64,000 nucleotides of DNA, from positions 253,501 to 317,500 of the forward strand of contig JAKOGI010000351.1 of assembly GCA_029747015.1 (NCBI GenBank), written 5' to 3'. This document shows positions 20,828-31,749 of this stretch, in pieces. Positions within the stretch are counted from its first letter, which is position 1. Every line of letters begins with the position of its first letter. Both the position numbers and the translations under genes were made by a program. A model generated the notes under the pieces. It was not told where the DNA came from, ran no database searches, and was given only the letters and a program-made list of their open reading frames with translations. The DNA is from Carnegiea gigantea (Eukaryota; Streptophyta; Magnoliopsida; Caryophyllales; Cactaceae).

Positions 20828-22313
20828 TGTTGAATTAGAGAGTACACAACCACAAGAGGGGGGTGAATTGTGGTGTCCGATTTTCGCAAGTTGCTGACAA
20901 ACAGTCTTAGACCCTGTTTGCACAGGTTGTTTCTGAGATAAGCAGAAGCGAAAATCCAACAAAATTGAATGCGGAAATAATTGACACAGGATTTTTACGT
21001 GAAAAACACCTCTAGCCCAACTGAGGTTAAAAACCACGACCTACCTCATGTAGGATTTAAACACTTCACTAAACAGGCTAATCACAGTAACACACCCTGT
21101 GACAACTTGTAACACACGTAACCTGTCTTCCCTAAGACAAGTTAACCCACGTCCAAAATCCCCTTGATTTGGACACACACTCTACTCACTCTTGTGAAAG
21201 AAGAATGTAAAGAAAAAACACCCTATTACAATGCTTCTCAACTAAGCTAATATAGGGTACAATGAAGTCCTAGTATGCCAACTTTGAAAGCTCAATTAAT
21301 TCACTCACAAGGCTCGGTTTTCTTTTCAAACGTTTTAGCTCATGAACTCAGATTTTTTCTCTTTGAAAACCGATGTCTCCAAGATTGTAAGAAGCCGCCT
21401 TTTATAGTGCTTGGAAAACAATTCATCAAATTTTTTGGAAGCTAAAAAATCTGAAGAATATAGAATCCTTCACCCACAAGGGATGGAAAAACTATTTCTG
21501 AAATTTTTGGAAACTAAAATCCTAGAGAAAATAGAATCCTTTAGCTATAAGGGGTAAGGTGACATGAGCTGAAAAACACTTCCTGAACCGCATGCATAAG
21601 GCGGTGTTCTTTAGCAGCTAGCCCATGTTTTTCTCAACTACCTTATCCACTTGCCAAAAATTGGATATTCTTTTCATTCAAAAAGATTTTGCAAATCCCT
21701 TAAGATTTTTGATAACTGTTTTTTAGGGTAAAGAATAAGATACTCCATAGAAAAATCTTTCTTGCAAATCTTTGAAGAAGCTGCTCAAAATCCAAAGGAT
21801 AAAAATCTTGCAAATCAGCTTTTTGCAGCTTATTCGGGAAACACCCTGATCGCCCTATTCCCAGGGTTGTTCTGAAAGGTGATTCGAAATATTTTCCAAA
21901 AAGCAAAACCGTTTCCAGTGAGTGGTAAATTAAAACTTTCTAATTGGCATATTAACAAGAGTCTAAAAATATAAAACCAAATCAGATCAAGACATCTTGT
22001 TGTAACCACTAGTCATCTTGTAGAACGACTTTGCTGCAAACACTTCACAGAACCTGTTTGTCACAGCTGCACTTATATCTTATGTTTCAAACACTTCACA
22101 GGATATGCTTCAAAACACCTTACAGAGCCTGTTCCTCATGGTTGTTCTTACATCGCTGACTTGAGTACCTGTTCTTGATAAACCATTAGTTAAGTAGTTT
22201 TAATATATTGAAGAACAACAGTAAGACCCTGTTGGTAAAGCCTGTTTGGAACAACAACAACAACTACTACAGCACTTGGATTTGTTATCATCAAAACCTT
22301 ATACATTTTAACA
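20828..22313 (-). repeat. Element C 5' LTR (1486 bp)
   Basis: Pair of 11379-12868, with about 2-3 percent differences by eye including small indels such as the loss of about 8 bp near 21090. It would carry the element promoter. Confidence 0.94.
21398..21406 (-). promoter_or_regulatory. Putative TATA box in the C 5' LTR
   Basis: Coding-strand TATAAAAGG lies about 910 nt into the LTR and is preserved in both LTRs (11956-11964 in the other). It is the best core-promoter candidate. No transcript evidence. Confidence 0.5.
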
Positions 22314-22318
22314 AAACT
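22314..22318 (+). other. Target-site duplication of element C, right copy (AAACT)
   Basis: Matches 11374-11378 exactly. Confidence 0.92.
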
Positions 22319-22340
22319 ATGCAAGATTTTTGGCTTAACA
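22319..22340 (-). repeat. Element B 3' LTR, last 22 bp (inner edge)
   Basis: ATGCAAGATTTTTGGCTTAACA matches the outer end of the other B LTR at 31100-31121 with one change. It was cut off from the rest of its LTR by element C. Confidence 0.9.
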
Positions 22341-22356
22341 AACTTCCCTACACTTA
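22341..22356 (-). other. Element B polypurine tract
   Basis: On the coding strand TAAGTGTAGGGAAGTT precedes the LTR start TGTTAAGCC. It resembles the G-rich TTAGGTGNGGGGGT tracts of element A but is partly decayed. Confidence 0.6.
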
Positions 22357-22920
22357 GACTTTGGACATCCTCATGCAAAGAGACCTTAAACTCGACTTAA
22401 AAAAGCCGACCCTCTTTCTTTCTTATAAAGACATGCATAATTATGATATTCATACTAGGCATTGGCTTGCTTTAAAAATAGTTTTATCGAAAATTTTAGT
22501 TCTTCCTCCTACAAATGAAGAACTACTAGACATCCAACTAACATCAAAGAGTTTATTCATCAACCTCACAACATTTCCTTAATGATATAACAAGATCAAT
22601 AATTATCCATCTCTTTTAAATATGCATACACCGATCAAGAGGTCTAAAAAATTTATGATAGAAAAATTGATGTACGGCATGGCTATAAAGACAATTGAAC
22701 TGGGTAGAATAACTCATTGAATTGCTTCTAACTTGCCTTGTATTTATTCCTTCATTTGTTTCTTCTGTTTTCTTTTTTCAAGCTCCAGTAGCGCACATAT
22801 TCGAGGCCCACATAGGGACTTAGAAATTAAACACTCTCTGTCTCACACTCACCCGAATAGAGGTGCTAGAGCAAATATTTTATTTCCATCATTATTTTTA
22901 TTTATTTTAGCGACTTACTA

Positions 22921-23000
22921 GTATGGGAAGCAAGCTTTCCAGTGGCAGTATTACCTCAAAGGGTAGCACCCAGTAGCGCATGCCTCAAAGGAGTACCTAT
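22921..23000 (-). repeat. Two-part repeat motif shared by elements B and A
   Basis: The reverse complement reads CTTTGAGGCATGCG then CTACTGGG, followed by CCCTTTGAGGTAA then GCCACTGG and AAGCTTGCTTCCC. This is the same double motif, in the same order, as 7751-7826 in element A. Confidence 0.8.
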
Positions 23001-23382
23001 CATTCCCGACTTTGACTTTCTTTTTTTTCTCTTTTTTTTTTGAGTTATTCTACTAGTTCAATAGTCTAGGAGATGGGCTAGGTCATTTTATTACCTCTGA
23101 AGTGGATATAATGCATGACCAAATAAGATGAATAATTATGACAGTTCCTTATTAAAGAGATATATGAGGATCAACTCAAACTTCTCTGAAAGATAGCTAG
23201 CATGCTTAGAAGTCTTCACTCATAAAAGAATAAACTACAAAATAGCTAAGAAAACAAAAAATTTTTAAACAAGCAAGCCTAGCATAAACTCATATCATGC
23301 ATTATTTATAAGAAAAAAAATTTTTTTTTTGTTGTTTTTGTTTTTTTTAAAGAATAAATACTGCAGGGATTAAATGCAGGAT

Positions 23383-23400
23383 GCACCCCCCCACACTTAA
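23383..23400 (-). other. Element B upstream G tract
   Basis: Coding-strand TTAAGTGTGGGGGGTGCA lies about 140 bp after the integrase stop. It is equivalent in sequence and place to 7288-7301 in A. Confidence 0.5.
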
Positions 23401-23482
23401 TTCATGTATTATCCCTAATGAATGCAAAAAGATGAAAATAATGAAAATAAAAGCAAAATTAAATGGGTACTTTCCTAAAAAT

Positions 23483-23500
23483 GTTGGGTTGCCTCCCAAC
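23483..23500 (-). other. Hairpin after integrase stop
   Basis: GTTGGGTTGCCTCCCAAC forms a perfect 6-bp stem with a 6-nt loop about 40 bp past the pol stop. A GGGAGGCAACCC-like block at this place is familiar from Athila-type elements. Its function is unknown; it may serve in RNA 3' end formation or packaging. Confidence 0.5.
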
Positions 23501-23541
23501 TAGCACCTTTGTTTACAGTCGTTAGCTCAACTCAAATAGGC

Positions 23542-24702
23542 TCATAGATCCCCAAGTTGGATCTCTTCCACTAAGCACACCTGATCTCTGTCATAAAAAT
23601 GTTTTAGCCTGTGACCATTTACCTTGAAAATCTTATTAGTAGCAAAGGATTTAATCTCAACAGCACCATGTGGATAAGTCTTTACTACCATAAAAGGTCC
23701 TAGCCATCTAGAGTTTAACTTACTAGGAAAGAGTCTCAGTTTTGAATTGAATAGCAATACCTTCTCACCTACCTGAAATTCCTTTCTGACAAGTTTGGCA
23801 TCACGAAATGCTTTGGCCTTACCTTTGCAAATGACTGAATTATCATAGGCTTCCAAGAGAATCTCATCTAGTTCCTGCAATTGTAATTTACGCTCTCTTC
23901 CTGCTAACTCATAGTCAAGATTACATTGCTTCACAGCCCAATAAGACTTATGTTCTATCTCAACACGGAGATGACATGGCTTCCCAAAGGCCAACCTATA
24001 AGGTGACATACCAATAGGAGTCTTGTATGCAGTCATATAAGCCCAAAGAGCCTCATCTAACCTAAGACTCCAATCTTTCTTATCTGGCCTAACTACTTTT
24101 TCAAGTATGCCCTTAATTTCTTTATCAGAGATTTCAGTTTGGCCATTTGTTTGGGGGTGATAACTAGTAGAAGCCTTATGAGTAACATGATATTTGGCTA
24201 ACAGGGCACTTAAAGTTCTATTGCAAAAATGGGTCCTTCTATCACTGATGATTGCTCTTGGTACTCCATATCTATGCAGAATGAGAGATTTAACATGTTT
24301 CACTACAGTCTTAGCATCATCAGTTCTAATAGCTACAGCTTCTACCCATTTGGATACATAGTCAACTAGCACAAAAATATAAGTATACCCAAAAGAAGGG
24401 GGAAAGGGTCCCATGAAATCAATGCCCCATACATCAAAAATTTGACAAATATAAACATTACAAAAAGGCATTTGATTCCTTCTTGATAAATTTTCAGTCT
24501 TTTAGCACACTTCACATCTTTTACAAAAATCATACGCATCACGAGAAATAGTGGGCCAATAAAATCCACACTCAAGAACTTTATGTGATGTTCTTTTGGG
24601 TTCAAAATGTCCCCCACTTTCTGAATCATAACAAAAGGTTACAATGGAATGAATTTCACTATCATCAACACAACGCCTTATTATCTGATCACCATAAAAT
24701 TT
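23542..24702 (-). pseudogene. Element B pol: zinc-binding and integrase domains
   Basis: The frame starts after a TAG at about 24703. A His-His-Cys-Cys zinc motif is visible (Gly-Gly-His-Phe, then His, then Cys-Lys-Arg-Cys). A TAA at 24502-24504 follows, and the frame then opens to 23542. Integrase core residues are present: Asp in Gly-Ile-Asp-Phe-Met-Gly-Pro, Asp in Ile-Ser-Asp-Arg-Arg-Thr-His (Arg replaces the usual Gly), and Glu in Asn-Gly-Gln-Thr-Glu. The C-terminal part has the Gly-Glu-Lys-Val-Leu-Leu and Ser-Arg-Trp-Leu-Gly-Pro blocks of gypsy integrases. It ends with a natural stop. Confidence 0.92.
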
Positions 24703-25272
24703 CTATAGATATAGTTCATCCCACACATAGTATTTGGATTGAGCTCTTATCTTTTCTTTTCCAGCTCTGGTCAAGTCAATGGGAAAAGTTTTGGTGACTA
24801 TATAGTTTACAATATCAGCATGCCAAGGCAACCTACTAGTAACAGCATACAAAGTCTCATCAGGAAAACAATCAGTAAAAGGGCTACCACTCTCCCCTGT
24901 TTCTAGTCTACTCAGATGGTCAGCAACTAAATTCTTAGCTCTAGGTTTACCTTTAATTTCCAGTTGAAATTCTTGCAGTAGTAACATCCATCTAATTAAC
25001 CTGGGTTTGGAATCTTTCTTTTCTAACAAGTGTTTAAGAGCAAACTGATCGGAGTAAACAGTAACTTTAATACCTAACAAATGAGGACGGAACTTTTCAA
25101 GAGCAAAAACAACAGCATACGTCTCCTTTTCTATAGTGGTGTAGTAACATTGTGCAAGATCAAGAGTTCTAGAAGTATAGTAAATCACATGAGGTACTTT
25201 CCTAACTCTTTAACCGAAAACTGCCCCCGCTGCTTTATCACTAGCATCGCACATTAACTTAAAAGGTAAGGC
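24703..25272 (-). pseudogene. Element B pol: RNase H
   Basis: Starts with Leu-Met-Cys-Asp-Ala-Ser-Asp, broken by a TAA at about 25212, then reads from 25188 with Tyr-Tyr-Thr-Ser-Arg-Thr-Leu, Glu-Lys-Glu, and Val-Tyr-Ser-Asp-Gln, and ends at Val-Ala-Asp-His-Leu-Ser-Arg-Leu. This is the standard gypsy RNase H order. It is in phase with RT and integrase. TAG at about 24703 ends the segment. Confidence 0.9.
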
Positions 25273-26502
25273 CTAATTTGGGGGTTGCACAATAGGCGGC
25301 GAAGTCAATGTCAACTTCAACTGATCAAAAGCCCTCATATAATCATCATTAAAATCAAATAAGACATCTTTTGCAAGCAAGGCACATAAAGGAGAAGCAA
25401 TCTTAGAAAGATCTTTGATAAACCTCCTATAGAACCCTACATGTCCTAAGAAGGATCTCACATCTTTGATACATCTGGGATAAGATAAGGACTGAATGAC
25501 GCCAACTTTAGCTTTATCTACCTCTAATCCCCTTGATGACACTACATGTCTATGTACTACCCCATGCTCCACCATGAAATAACACTTTTCAAAATTCAAA
25601 ACCAAATTGGTCTCAATGCAACGCCTAAGCACAAGAGTAAGATGATGCAAGCACTTATCCAATGAATCACCATGTATAGTAAAATCATCCATGAAAACTT
25701 CCAAAATTTTGGTGATAAAATCAGAAAAGATACTCATCATACATCTTTGAAATGTAGCAGGTGCATTATATAAACCAAAAGGCATACGTCTAAAAGCATA
25801 AGTGCCAAAAGGACAGGTAAAGGTGGTCTTCTCCTGATCCGCAGGAGCTATAGGGACCTGAATGTAACTTGAATAGCCATCTAGACAGTAATAATGTGAC
25901 CTTCCAGCTAATCTTTCTAACATCTGGTCCATAAAAGGCAATGAAAAATGCTCCTTTTTAGTGGCATTATTAAGCTTCCTATAGTCAATGCACACTCTCC
26001 ATCCATTCTGGACTCTAGTGGGTATCAACTCTCCTTCACTATTTTATAGTACTGTTATTCCCCCCGTTTTAGGAACCACATGGATAGGATTAACCCACTC
26101 AAAATTAGCAACGGAGTAGATCACCCCAGCATCTAACCACTTAAGAATCTCTTTTTGGACTACCTCCATCATAGGTGGATTAAGTCTCCTCTAAGAGTCC
26201 TTTTTGGGCTTAGCATCTTTTTATAAAGTGTTCTTATGTGAGCATAAAGTAAGGTTAAGTCCCTTGAGGTCTGCTAAAGTCCACCCTATAGCTTTGCTAT
26301 GTTCTCTAAGCACTTTAACAATTTTTTCCTCTTGGTCCAAGGTAAGTGTACTAGAGATGATTACAGGTAAAGTCTCATTATCCCCTAAATAAGCATATTT
26401 CAAATTGTCAGGTAAAGGTTTCAATTCCAATTTAGGGGGTGAAATGCTAGGGATGTAACTTAGCATGACTTTCAGGCAATTCAAACTTGTTAGGTCCATC
26501 AT
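25273..26502 (-). pseudogene. Element B pol: linker and reverse transcriptase
   Basis: The linker segment (26502-26221) has the Pro-Lys-Leu-Glu-Leu-Lys-Pro-Leu-Pro motif and the Gly-Trp-Thr-Leu-Ala-Asp-Leu block that precede RT in Athila-like elements. Stops follow at 26221, about 26193 and about 26045. The RT core (26028-25273) has Cys-Ile-Asp-Tyr-Arg-Lys-Leu-Asn, the Phe-Arg-Arg-Met-Pro-Phe-Gly-Leu block and the catalytic Phe-Met-Asp-Asp. A TAG at 25273-25275 interrupts the join to RNase H. All pol segments from 26502 to 23542 share one phase, so they derive from one long frame that has since gained stops. Confidence 0.92.
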
Positions 26503-26576
26503 GCTCTTGTAAGTGAAACAAGGGCCCTATCACATCCACTAGATTATCATTAACCAGGTATGACACCTTTTGAAAC

Positions 26577-27302
26577 TCAATGACTCTTAGTAAGCACAGT
26601 AAACAACTCATCCTCATGAGACAGGTCATACACATCTTGGGACAACTCATCAAAAACATGAAGTGCATACACGTAATTCACATCAGCAGGAAATCTCATG
26701 GCATCAAAAATATTAAACTTTATCACCTCACCATCAAATTTCATGGTTAATGCCCCTTCATGCACATCAATTTTAGTCCTAGCTGTTTTCAAAAATGGGC
26801 TTCCAAGCAAGATGGGAATATCATGACATGCATCAACCATGTTCATCACTTAAAAATCAACAGGAAACACAAGTTCATTCACTTGGACTAAGACGTCCTC
26901 TAAAACTCCATTTGGGTGAATATTGCTCCTATTAGCTAACTGAAGCACTACACCAGTTTTCTTTAACTTTCCTAAGTTCAGTTTATCATAAACAGACTTA
27001 GGCATAACATTAATGGAAGCACCCAAATCAAGCATAGCCTTATCAAAGCAAAGATTTCCTATCTTACAAGGAACAGAAAACACACCTAGGTCTTTGCACT
27101 TAGGGGGGAGTTTCCTTTGAAAAACTGCAGGCACATTTTCCCCCACACTTACCTTTTCATTCCCTACTAGCTTTCTTTTAGTAGTAAATAATTCTTTCAA
27201 GAACTTAGCATAATAAGGCACCTGTTTAATGACATCAAGAAAAGGTATGTTGATTTCTACATTCTTTAATGTCTTTGAGATCTCTTGGTTAGCCTCAGTC
27301 AC
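26577..27302 (-). pseudogene. Element B aspartic protease region
   Basis: In a phase one step from gag. Carries Leu-Asp-Leu-Gly-Ala-Ser-Ile-Asn-Val-Met-Pro, the Athila-type retropepsin motif with Leu-Gly-Ala where other proteases have Ser/Thr-Gly-Ala, and the Ile-Leu-Leu-Gly-Ser-Pro-Phe block in the second segment (26849-26577). A stop at 26850-26852 separates the two parts. It would process Gag-Pol. Confidence 0.88.
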
Positions 27303-28653
27303 CTTAGAAGTAAGGGTTCGAAAACTAGTAGGAAAGGATGGAATTGGCTTATAAGGTTCTCTTTCTTCTCTCCTATTTCCTTAGTAGTTTGATTAGAATC
27401 TGTATCCAACTCTGGTGTAGCCCCTTTAACCTCTAACTCAGGCTCTAACTCTCTATTCTTCTTAGGTTCCTCTACCTCTTTCCCACTCCTAAGTGTCATG
27501 GCACTAACATTCTCTTTAATGTTAGGGTAAGGCTGAGATGGTAACCTACTTTGCAATTGAGCGTGCAAGTTGCTAACTATGGTATCAGTTGCTGTTTGTC
27601 TCTCTTAAACCTGCTTAAGAGTTGTTTCCATATTCTGGAACCTATCATCCATTTTCTTAACGACTTGTTCTATTAAGAAGTTGGTCCTATCTTGACTAAA
27701 AGGTTGACGAGAGATTTGGTCAAAACCAGGTGGATTGGTTTTAGGGCTATACCTAAGGTTAGGGTGGTCTCTCCATCCTTCATTATAAGTGTTAGAATAT
27801 GGATTATACCTCCTTTGACCTTGGTTAGAATAGACAGCATTAACATTACCCTTTTGAAGTGTAGGACATGCATCAGTAAGATGTCCCTCTAGATAACAAA
27901 TGCCACATATGACTGCTTTTTGAACTCCCCCAGTAATAATCTTATTTAACATAGCAGTAATGTGAGATAACTGACTCTCTATAGATGAGTTAGAACCAAT
28001 CTCATTAACCCTTTTAATTTGTGACTCCCTAGCACCAAATTGCTGAGTATTTTAGGCCATTAGATTAAATAAATTTCTAGCATCAGCTGGAGTTCTATTA
28101 ACCAGAGCCCCCCCACTAGCAGCATCAACCATATTACGATCCATAGGAAGCAAACCCTCATAAAAATATTGAATCAACAATTGTTCAGTTATTTAATGTT
28201 AGGGACAACTAGCACACAATTTATTAAATCTTTCCCAATACTCACAAAAAGTTTTCCCATTCATTTATTTGATTCCACATATATCTTTCCTAATAGATCC
28301 AATTCGGGATGCGGGAAAAAACTTTTCTAAAAATGATTTACGCAATGCAGTCCATGTAGAGAAAGATCCAGCAGACATGTAATACAACCAATCTTTAGCA
28401 TTACCAAGTAAAGAAAAGGGAAAGGCTCGCAATCTAATTTGGTCTTCAGGAATCCCCTCAAGCACCATAGTAGAGCCAGTAATAAGGAATTCGCTAATAT
28501 GACGGTGTAGGTCCTCTCCAGCTAATAAATGAAACTAAGGTAATAGGTTGATGAATCCAGAGTTTAGTTTCAGGGGTTTATCTAATACAACATAGGTAAT
28601 GGACATTGGTTGGGCTTCTAAGTTAGGGGCGGCAAGTTTTCGAAGAGTAGACA
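27299..28653 (-). pseudogene. Element B gag, broken
   Basis: Starts at ATG 28653 (Met-Ser-Thr-Leu-Arg-Lys). The Retrotrans_gag core is at 28468-28265 (Leu-Gly-Asn-Ala-Lys-Asp-Trp-Leu; Phe-Leu-Glu-Lys-Phe-Phe-Pro). Stops occur before it (near 28537), at 28265, and near 28193, 28053 and 27605. A zinc knuckle Cys-x2-Cys-x4-His-x4-Cys is readable near 27930-27870. The last segment (27568-27299) has the Ala-Met-Thr-Leu-Arg-Ser-Gly-Lys motif that precedes protease in Athila-like elements. The phase changes at about 27300. Confidence 0.9.
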
Positions 28654-28864
28654 TTCTTACCTCTTTAACCCTAAAACTTTCTGGTTAGGATGACTCTCTT
28701 TGCTTTTAGCTTTCAATGTTTGCTCCTTGTCCTCTCCAATTTCCTTACCACTCTTTAATCTCATACATTACAGGAAATCTACAAAAAATTAAAATACTAG
28801 AGTTAAAACAAAACAATAAAAGTAGTAAAATTAAATAGAAGTAAACTAGCAATTTATTTTTTTT
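28654..28864 (-). other. Element B leader
   Basis: Short non-coding stretch between the primer site and the gag ATG. No signal identified. Confidence 0.55.
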
Positions 28865-28881
28865 CCCCGACAACGGTGCCA
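28865..28881 (-). other. Element B primer-binding site
   Basis: Coding-strand TGGCACCGTTGTCGGGG, 5 nt after the LTR. Same type as the site in element A and the Athila/Tat consensus. Confidence 0.88.
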
Positions 28882-28886
28882 AAATT

Positions 28887-31121
28887 TGTAAAACTTGTCA
28901 TGGAGCTATAAATTTAACCACTACTTTGATTTTTAAATACAATTTATAGCCTAGGAAAGCAGGGATTGATCCACAAGAAAAGATTATATCAAAAAATAAT
29001 TTAATTCTAAATAATTTTCCTAATCTAATTTATTGTTTCCTCTCTTTGTATTTCCAAAATAAATCAAATTTAATAAATAAAAATCTGAAAAAGTACTCAA
29101 TATTATTCCTAAATATTCTAGATTTAATTCTGGAAATAAAACAATAATTAGCTATCCTAGATAATCTAGAAAAATAAAAAGAGAATAATAACTCAATCTT
29201 CAACTAGAAATCAAAACAAAAAATAATAAGTAGAAAGTAAATATTAAAAATCACAAACAGTGACCTAAACTAATATTCTTCAAGTTTATAAGCTTAAAAC
29301 TCTAGAATTATATCGAATTAATTTTAGAAAAATCAAAACAGAAAATTGCTGCAGATAACTAAAACAGAAAATTCAATATGAAATTAGAAATAAAATAAAC
29401 TGCACTACTATAAAAATGAAATTAATCAACAAAATTACCCTAATTTAAGGACATAATTTTGTGGACTCAATAACATCTAACAAACGTGAAATAAATATTA
29501 AAAATAAAATTTCTATATTCATTGAAATAAAAACCTGCACATATCAAATTCACAAAATAATTTTGAAAAATTATCAAATAATTCCCAAACATTACTAAAT
29601 TAAGTAGAGGCAGATTAGGACACTATATAAACCATAGGATAGATTAAAAATTGAAAAAAAATGAAAGAAACTATTAGTAGCCTAATTTTTAACAAACCGA
29701 TAATTAAACGATAAAACAGAATATAAATCAAATCTAAAATTATAACCACTCTAAAAATCAAAATCTAACCTATCTAAAATTACCAAGATACTCCTAAAAG
29801 ACTATTCTTTTAGGGGGGTGATAAACGAAATTTATATAGAAGCTAATAATTGAAGAACAAAAATTGACAATCTAAACAAATTAACTAAAAGTAACAAATA
29901 ATTATCAAAAGATATCAAATTTATGAAAAATATTTAGCATAACCTATATCCACCATGCAAATTAACATTTATCATGAACACATAAGTTGATTACATCCAT
30001 GAGTTAAACTGTAGAAGACACCCACCAACGGATCTTCTCTATTTTTTCTTTTATTATAGTTTAATTAGGTCCAGCCCTAATATAAACCCTACTAATTTGA
30101 TAACCCTTACACCAGCGCAAGAATTTAATCAAACTAGAGCATTACGTATTAGAAAAATATCATCCAACGCTTTGTAACCAATTTATCAGCAAATTGATTT
30201 AACAAAGACCCATAACGATTACCTAATTAAAAGAGAGAGGTTTGAGCCATCCATGATTAATTAGGGTGATACTAATGCTTAAAAGACGATAACTTTTACG
30301 TATTAAAGCCCTTTAAACTATCATATGAATTTGTATTAAACTAACTAGCATGCATTCTAATTAATATAATACGAATATCATGAACGATAAATACTATCGC
30401 TATAGAATCATGAATATAAATCAACTAGACAACAAAGCATGAAACTTGTTTCAAAATAATTAATTTAGCATGGTTTCAAATAGATTATGCTAAGCACATG
30501 AAAATTTCTCACTCATATTAAAATTAAAATCACAAAATTCACCCAAATAATCCAAGTTTAATAATAATCTAAACAACAAAGCAATAAAATAAAATAAAAC
30601 AAGGTAACCCTACTAAGATGATGGTGATGCAAGACGATGATGATGGTGATGATTTACATTGAGGTAGAAGAAGCAGCAAGCGTGAGGACGTGAGGATGGA
30701 TAGGTTAGGCGTGAATAGATGATGCCGTGGCTTGGATTTGGAGGAGAAGGCCGTGGAGGTTTAGAGGATTGATGGTGGGATTGATGATTTATAATGAGGG
30801 TGATTAGGGTTAGTGAATAGGGTTTCCTTCTTCTTTTCTTTCTTAGACTTCTTCTCCCTCAAGACTTCTAGCTCTTTTCCAACTCTTGCAACCCTAGCCC
30901 AATTAAATAATTATGAAAATAATATTTATCATAAATTATTAATTTTGGACCATCTTTATAGCCAAGCTTGTAAAATCCAAACTTCAACGTCTTCTCTTCC
31001 CTTTTTATTTTATTAATGCCTAACCTGAAAAATATATAAAATAAAGTAAATTAGATGCAATAATATATACAATATAATCAAAAATAATTATTAAAACCAT
31101 GCATGATTTTTGGCTTAACAA
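28887..31121 (-). repeat. Element B 5' LTR (2235 bp)
   Basis: Bounded by TGTAAAACTTG and GGCTTAACA on the + strand. Collinear with 9149-11378 plus 22319-22340, with about 5 percent differences by eye. AT-rich; contains a GAT microsatellite at about 30616-30652. Confidence 0.93.
30953..30960 (-). promoter_or_regulatory. Putative TATA box in the B 5' LTR
   Basis: Coding-strand TATAAAGA lies about 160 nt into the LTR and is conserved at 11233-11240 in the other LTR. Assignment rests on sequence only. Confidence 0.35.
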
Positions 31122-31126
31122 GAGGG
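31122..31126 (+). other. Target-site duplication of element B, right copy (AGAGG)
   Basis: Pairs with AGTGG at 9144-9148, one mismatch. Confidence 0.75.
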
Positions 31127-31749
31127 GTGAACGAACGGTAGCAGTCGGTAGTTTTCAATTTTCGTTTCTCTACTTTTCATATTAAGTTTTCATTTCTTAG
31201 TTTTAGCCTGGGCTATTGGATTCAACCAAAAATTGTAGTTTCGAGTCTGAAATTGTTCAAAGCAAATTTCAAATGTTCAATTCACTTGCCCAGTTTCGAT
31301 TTTGGATGCTCTGTTATGGGTGCTATTTGATTCGAATTTTATGACCCTGATCATTCATGTTGCTCTGGCTTGCTCTGTTCCATTCTCTTTGTTCTGGGCT
31401 CTCTATTTCTGGGTTCCTTTGCTGTGTTTCATTTTCATATCTTTTCTCAAATGCAAGAAATAATTACAGCTAAGTGTTGGTGGCTCACCTTATTTGCATG
31501 TTGGTGCTGCTTTCCTTGGCTAGCCTTTCAATCATCCGTTAATGTTTGGGACTCTATTTCATTACTTTATCTTAATAGTTTAGTTTCACATTTAACTTAA
31601 ATATTTGGTAATTAACTCAAGTTAATTTGTATTAATTTTGATCTTAGGTTAATGTACGCGACTTAGTAACTCAATTTCACATCCATCCCTGAGGATCGAC
31701 ATCCGTAAGTATTACGCCGATAACCGTATATTTGCAAAAATTCACAACA
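31127..31749 (+). repeat. Element A 3' LTR, second part
   Basis: Continues the LTR cut at 9148 and aligns with about 4280-4911. It ends TTCACAACA, the intact terminal CA. The frame at 31370-31600 is an LTR shadow. Confidence 0.92.

Larger units (their letters stand above)
11379..22313 (-). mobile_element. Element C: Sirevirus-like Ty1/copia retrotransposon with third ORF
   Basis: A 10.9-kb element read right to left: 5' LTR 20828-22313, primer site, gag 20786-19008, pol about 18940-15698 (protease, integrase, RT, RNase H, the copia order), a separate 651-codon ORF 15257-13302, polypurine tract, and 3' LTR 11379-12868. Two zinc knuckles in Gag, long LTRs, repeated polypurine-like tracts and an extra ORF after pol are hallmarks of the Sirevirus (SIRE/Maximus) lineage. 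It is the youngest insertion in the nest: its LTRs differ by only about 2-3 percent by eye, and its coding region has few lesions. Confidence 0.93.
22357..23541 (-). other. Element B 3' non-coding region
   Basis: About 1.2 kb after the integrase stop with no supported ORF; an Athila env-like gene would be expected near here but none can be read. It holds the A/B shared motif (22921-23000), poly-T runs at about 23028-23041 and 23318-23348, an upstream G tract at 23383-23400 and a hairpin at 23483-23500. Confidence 0.6.
9149..31121 (-). mobile_element. Element B: Athila-like Ty3/gypsy LTR retrotransposon (contains element C)
   Basis: LTRs at 9149-11378 plus 22319-22340 and at 28887-31121 bound gag, protease, RT, RNase H and integrase, all read right to left. 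Domain order protease-RT-RNaseH-integrase is that of Ty3/gypsy. The primer site, the Leu-Gly-Ala-Ser-Ile protease motif and the long LTRs point to the Athila lineage. Own length is about 11.0 kb once element C (11379-22313) is removed. The coding region is broken by several stops and at least two phase changes, so B is not autonomous today. Confidence 0.92.

Noticed and set aside
22361..22582. + strand ORF next to the B polypurine tract
   Set aside because: It is antisense to the element, short, and without domain signals.
24366..24629. 87-codon minus-strand ORF overlapping the B integrase region
   Set aside because: It is out of phase with the zinc-binding motif and integrase frame, which carry the family residues.
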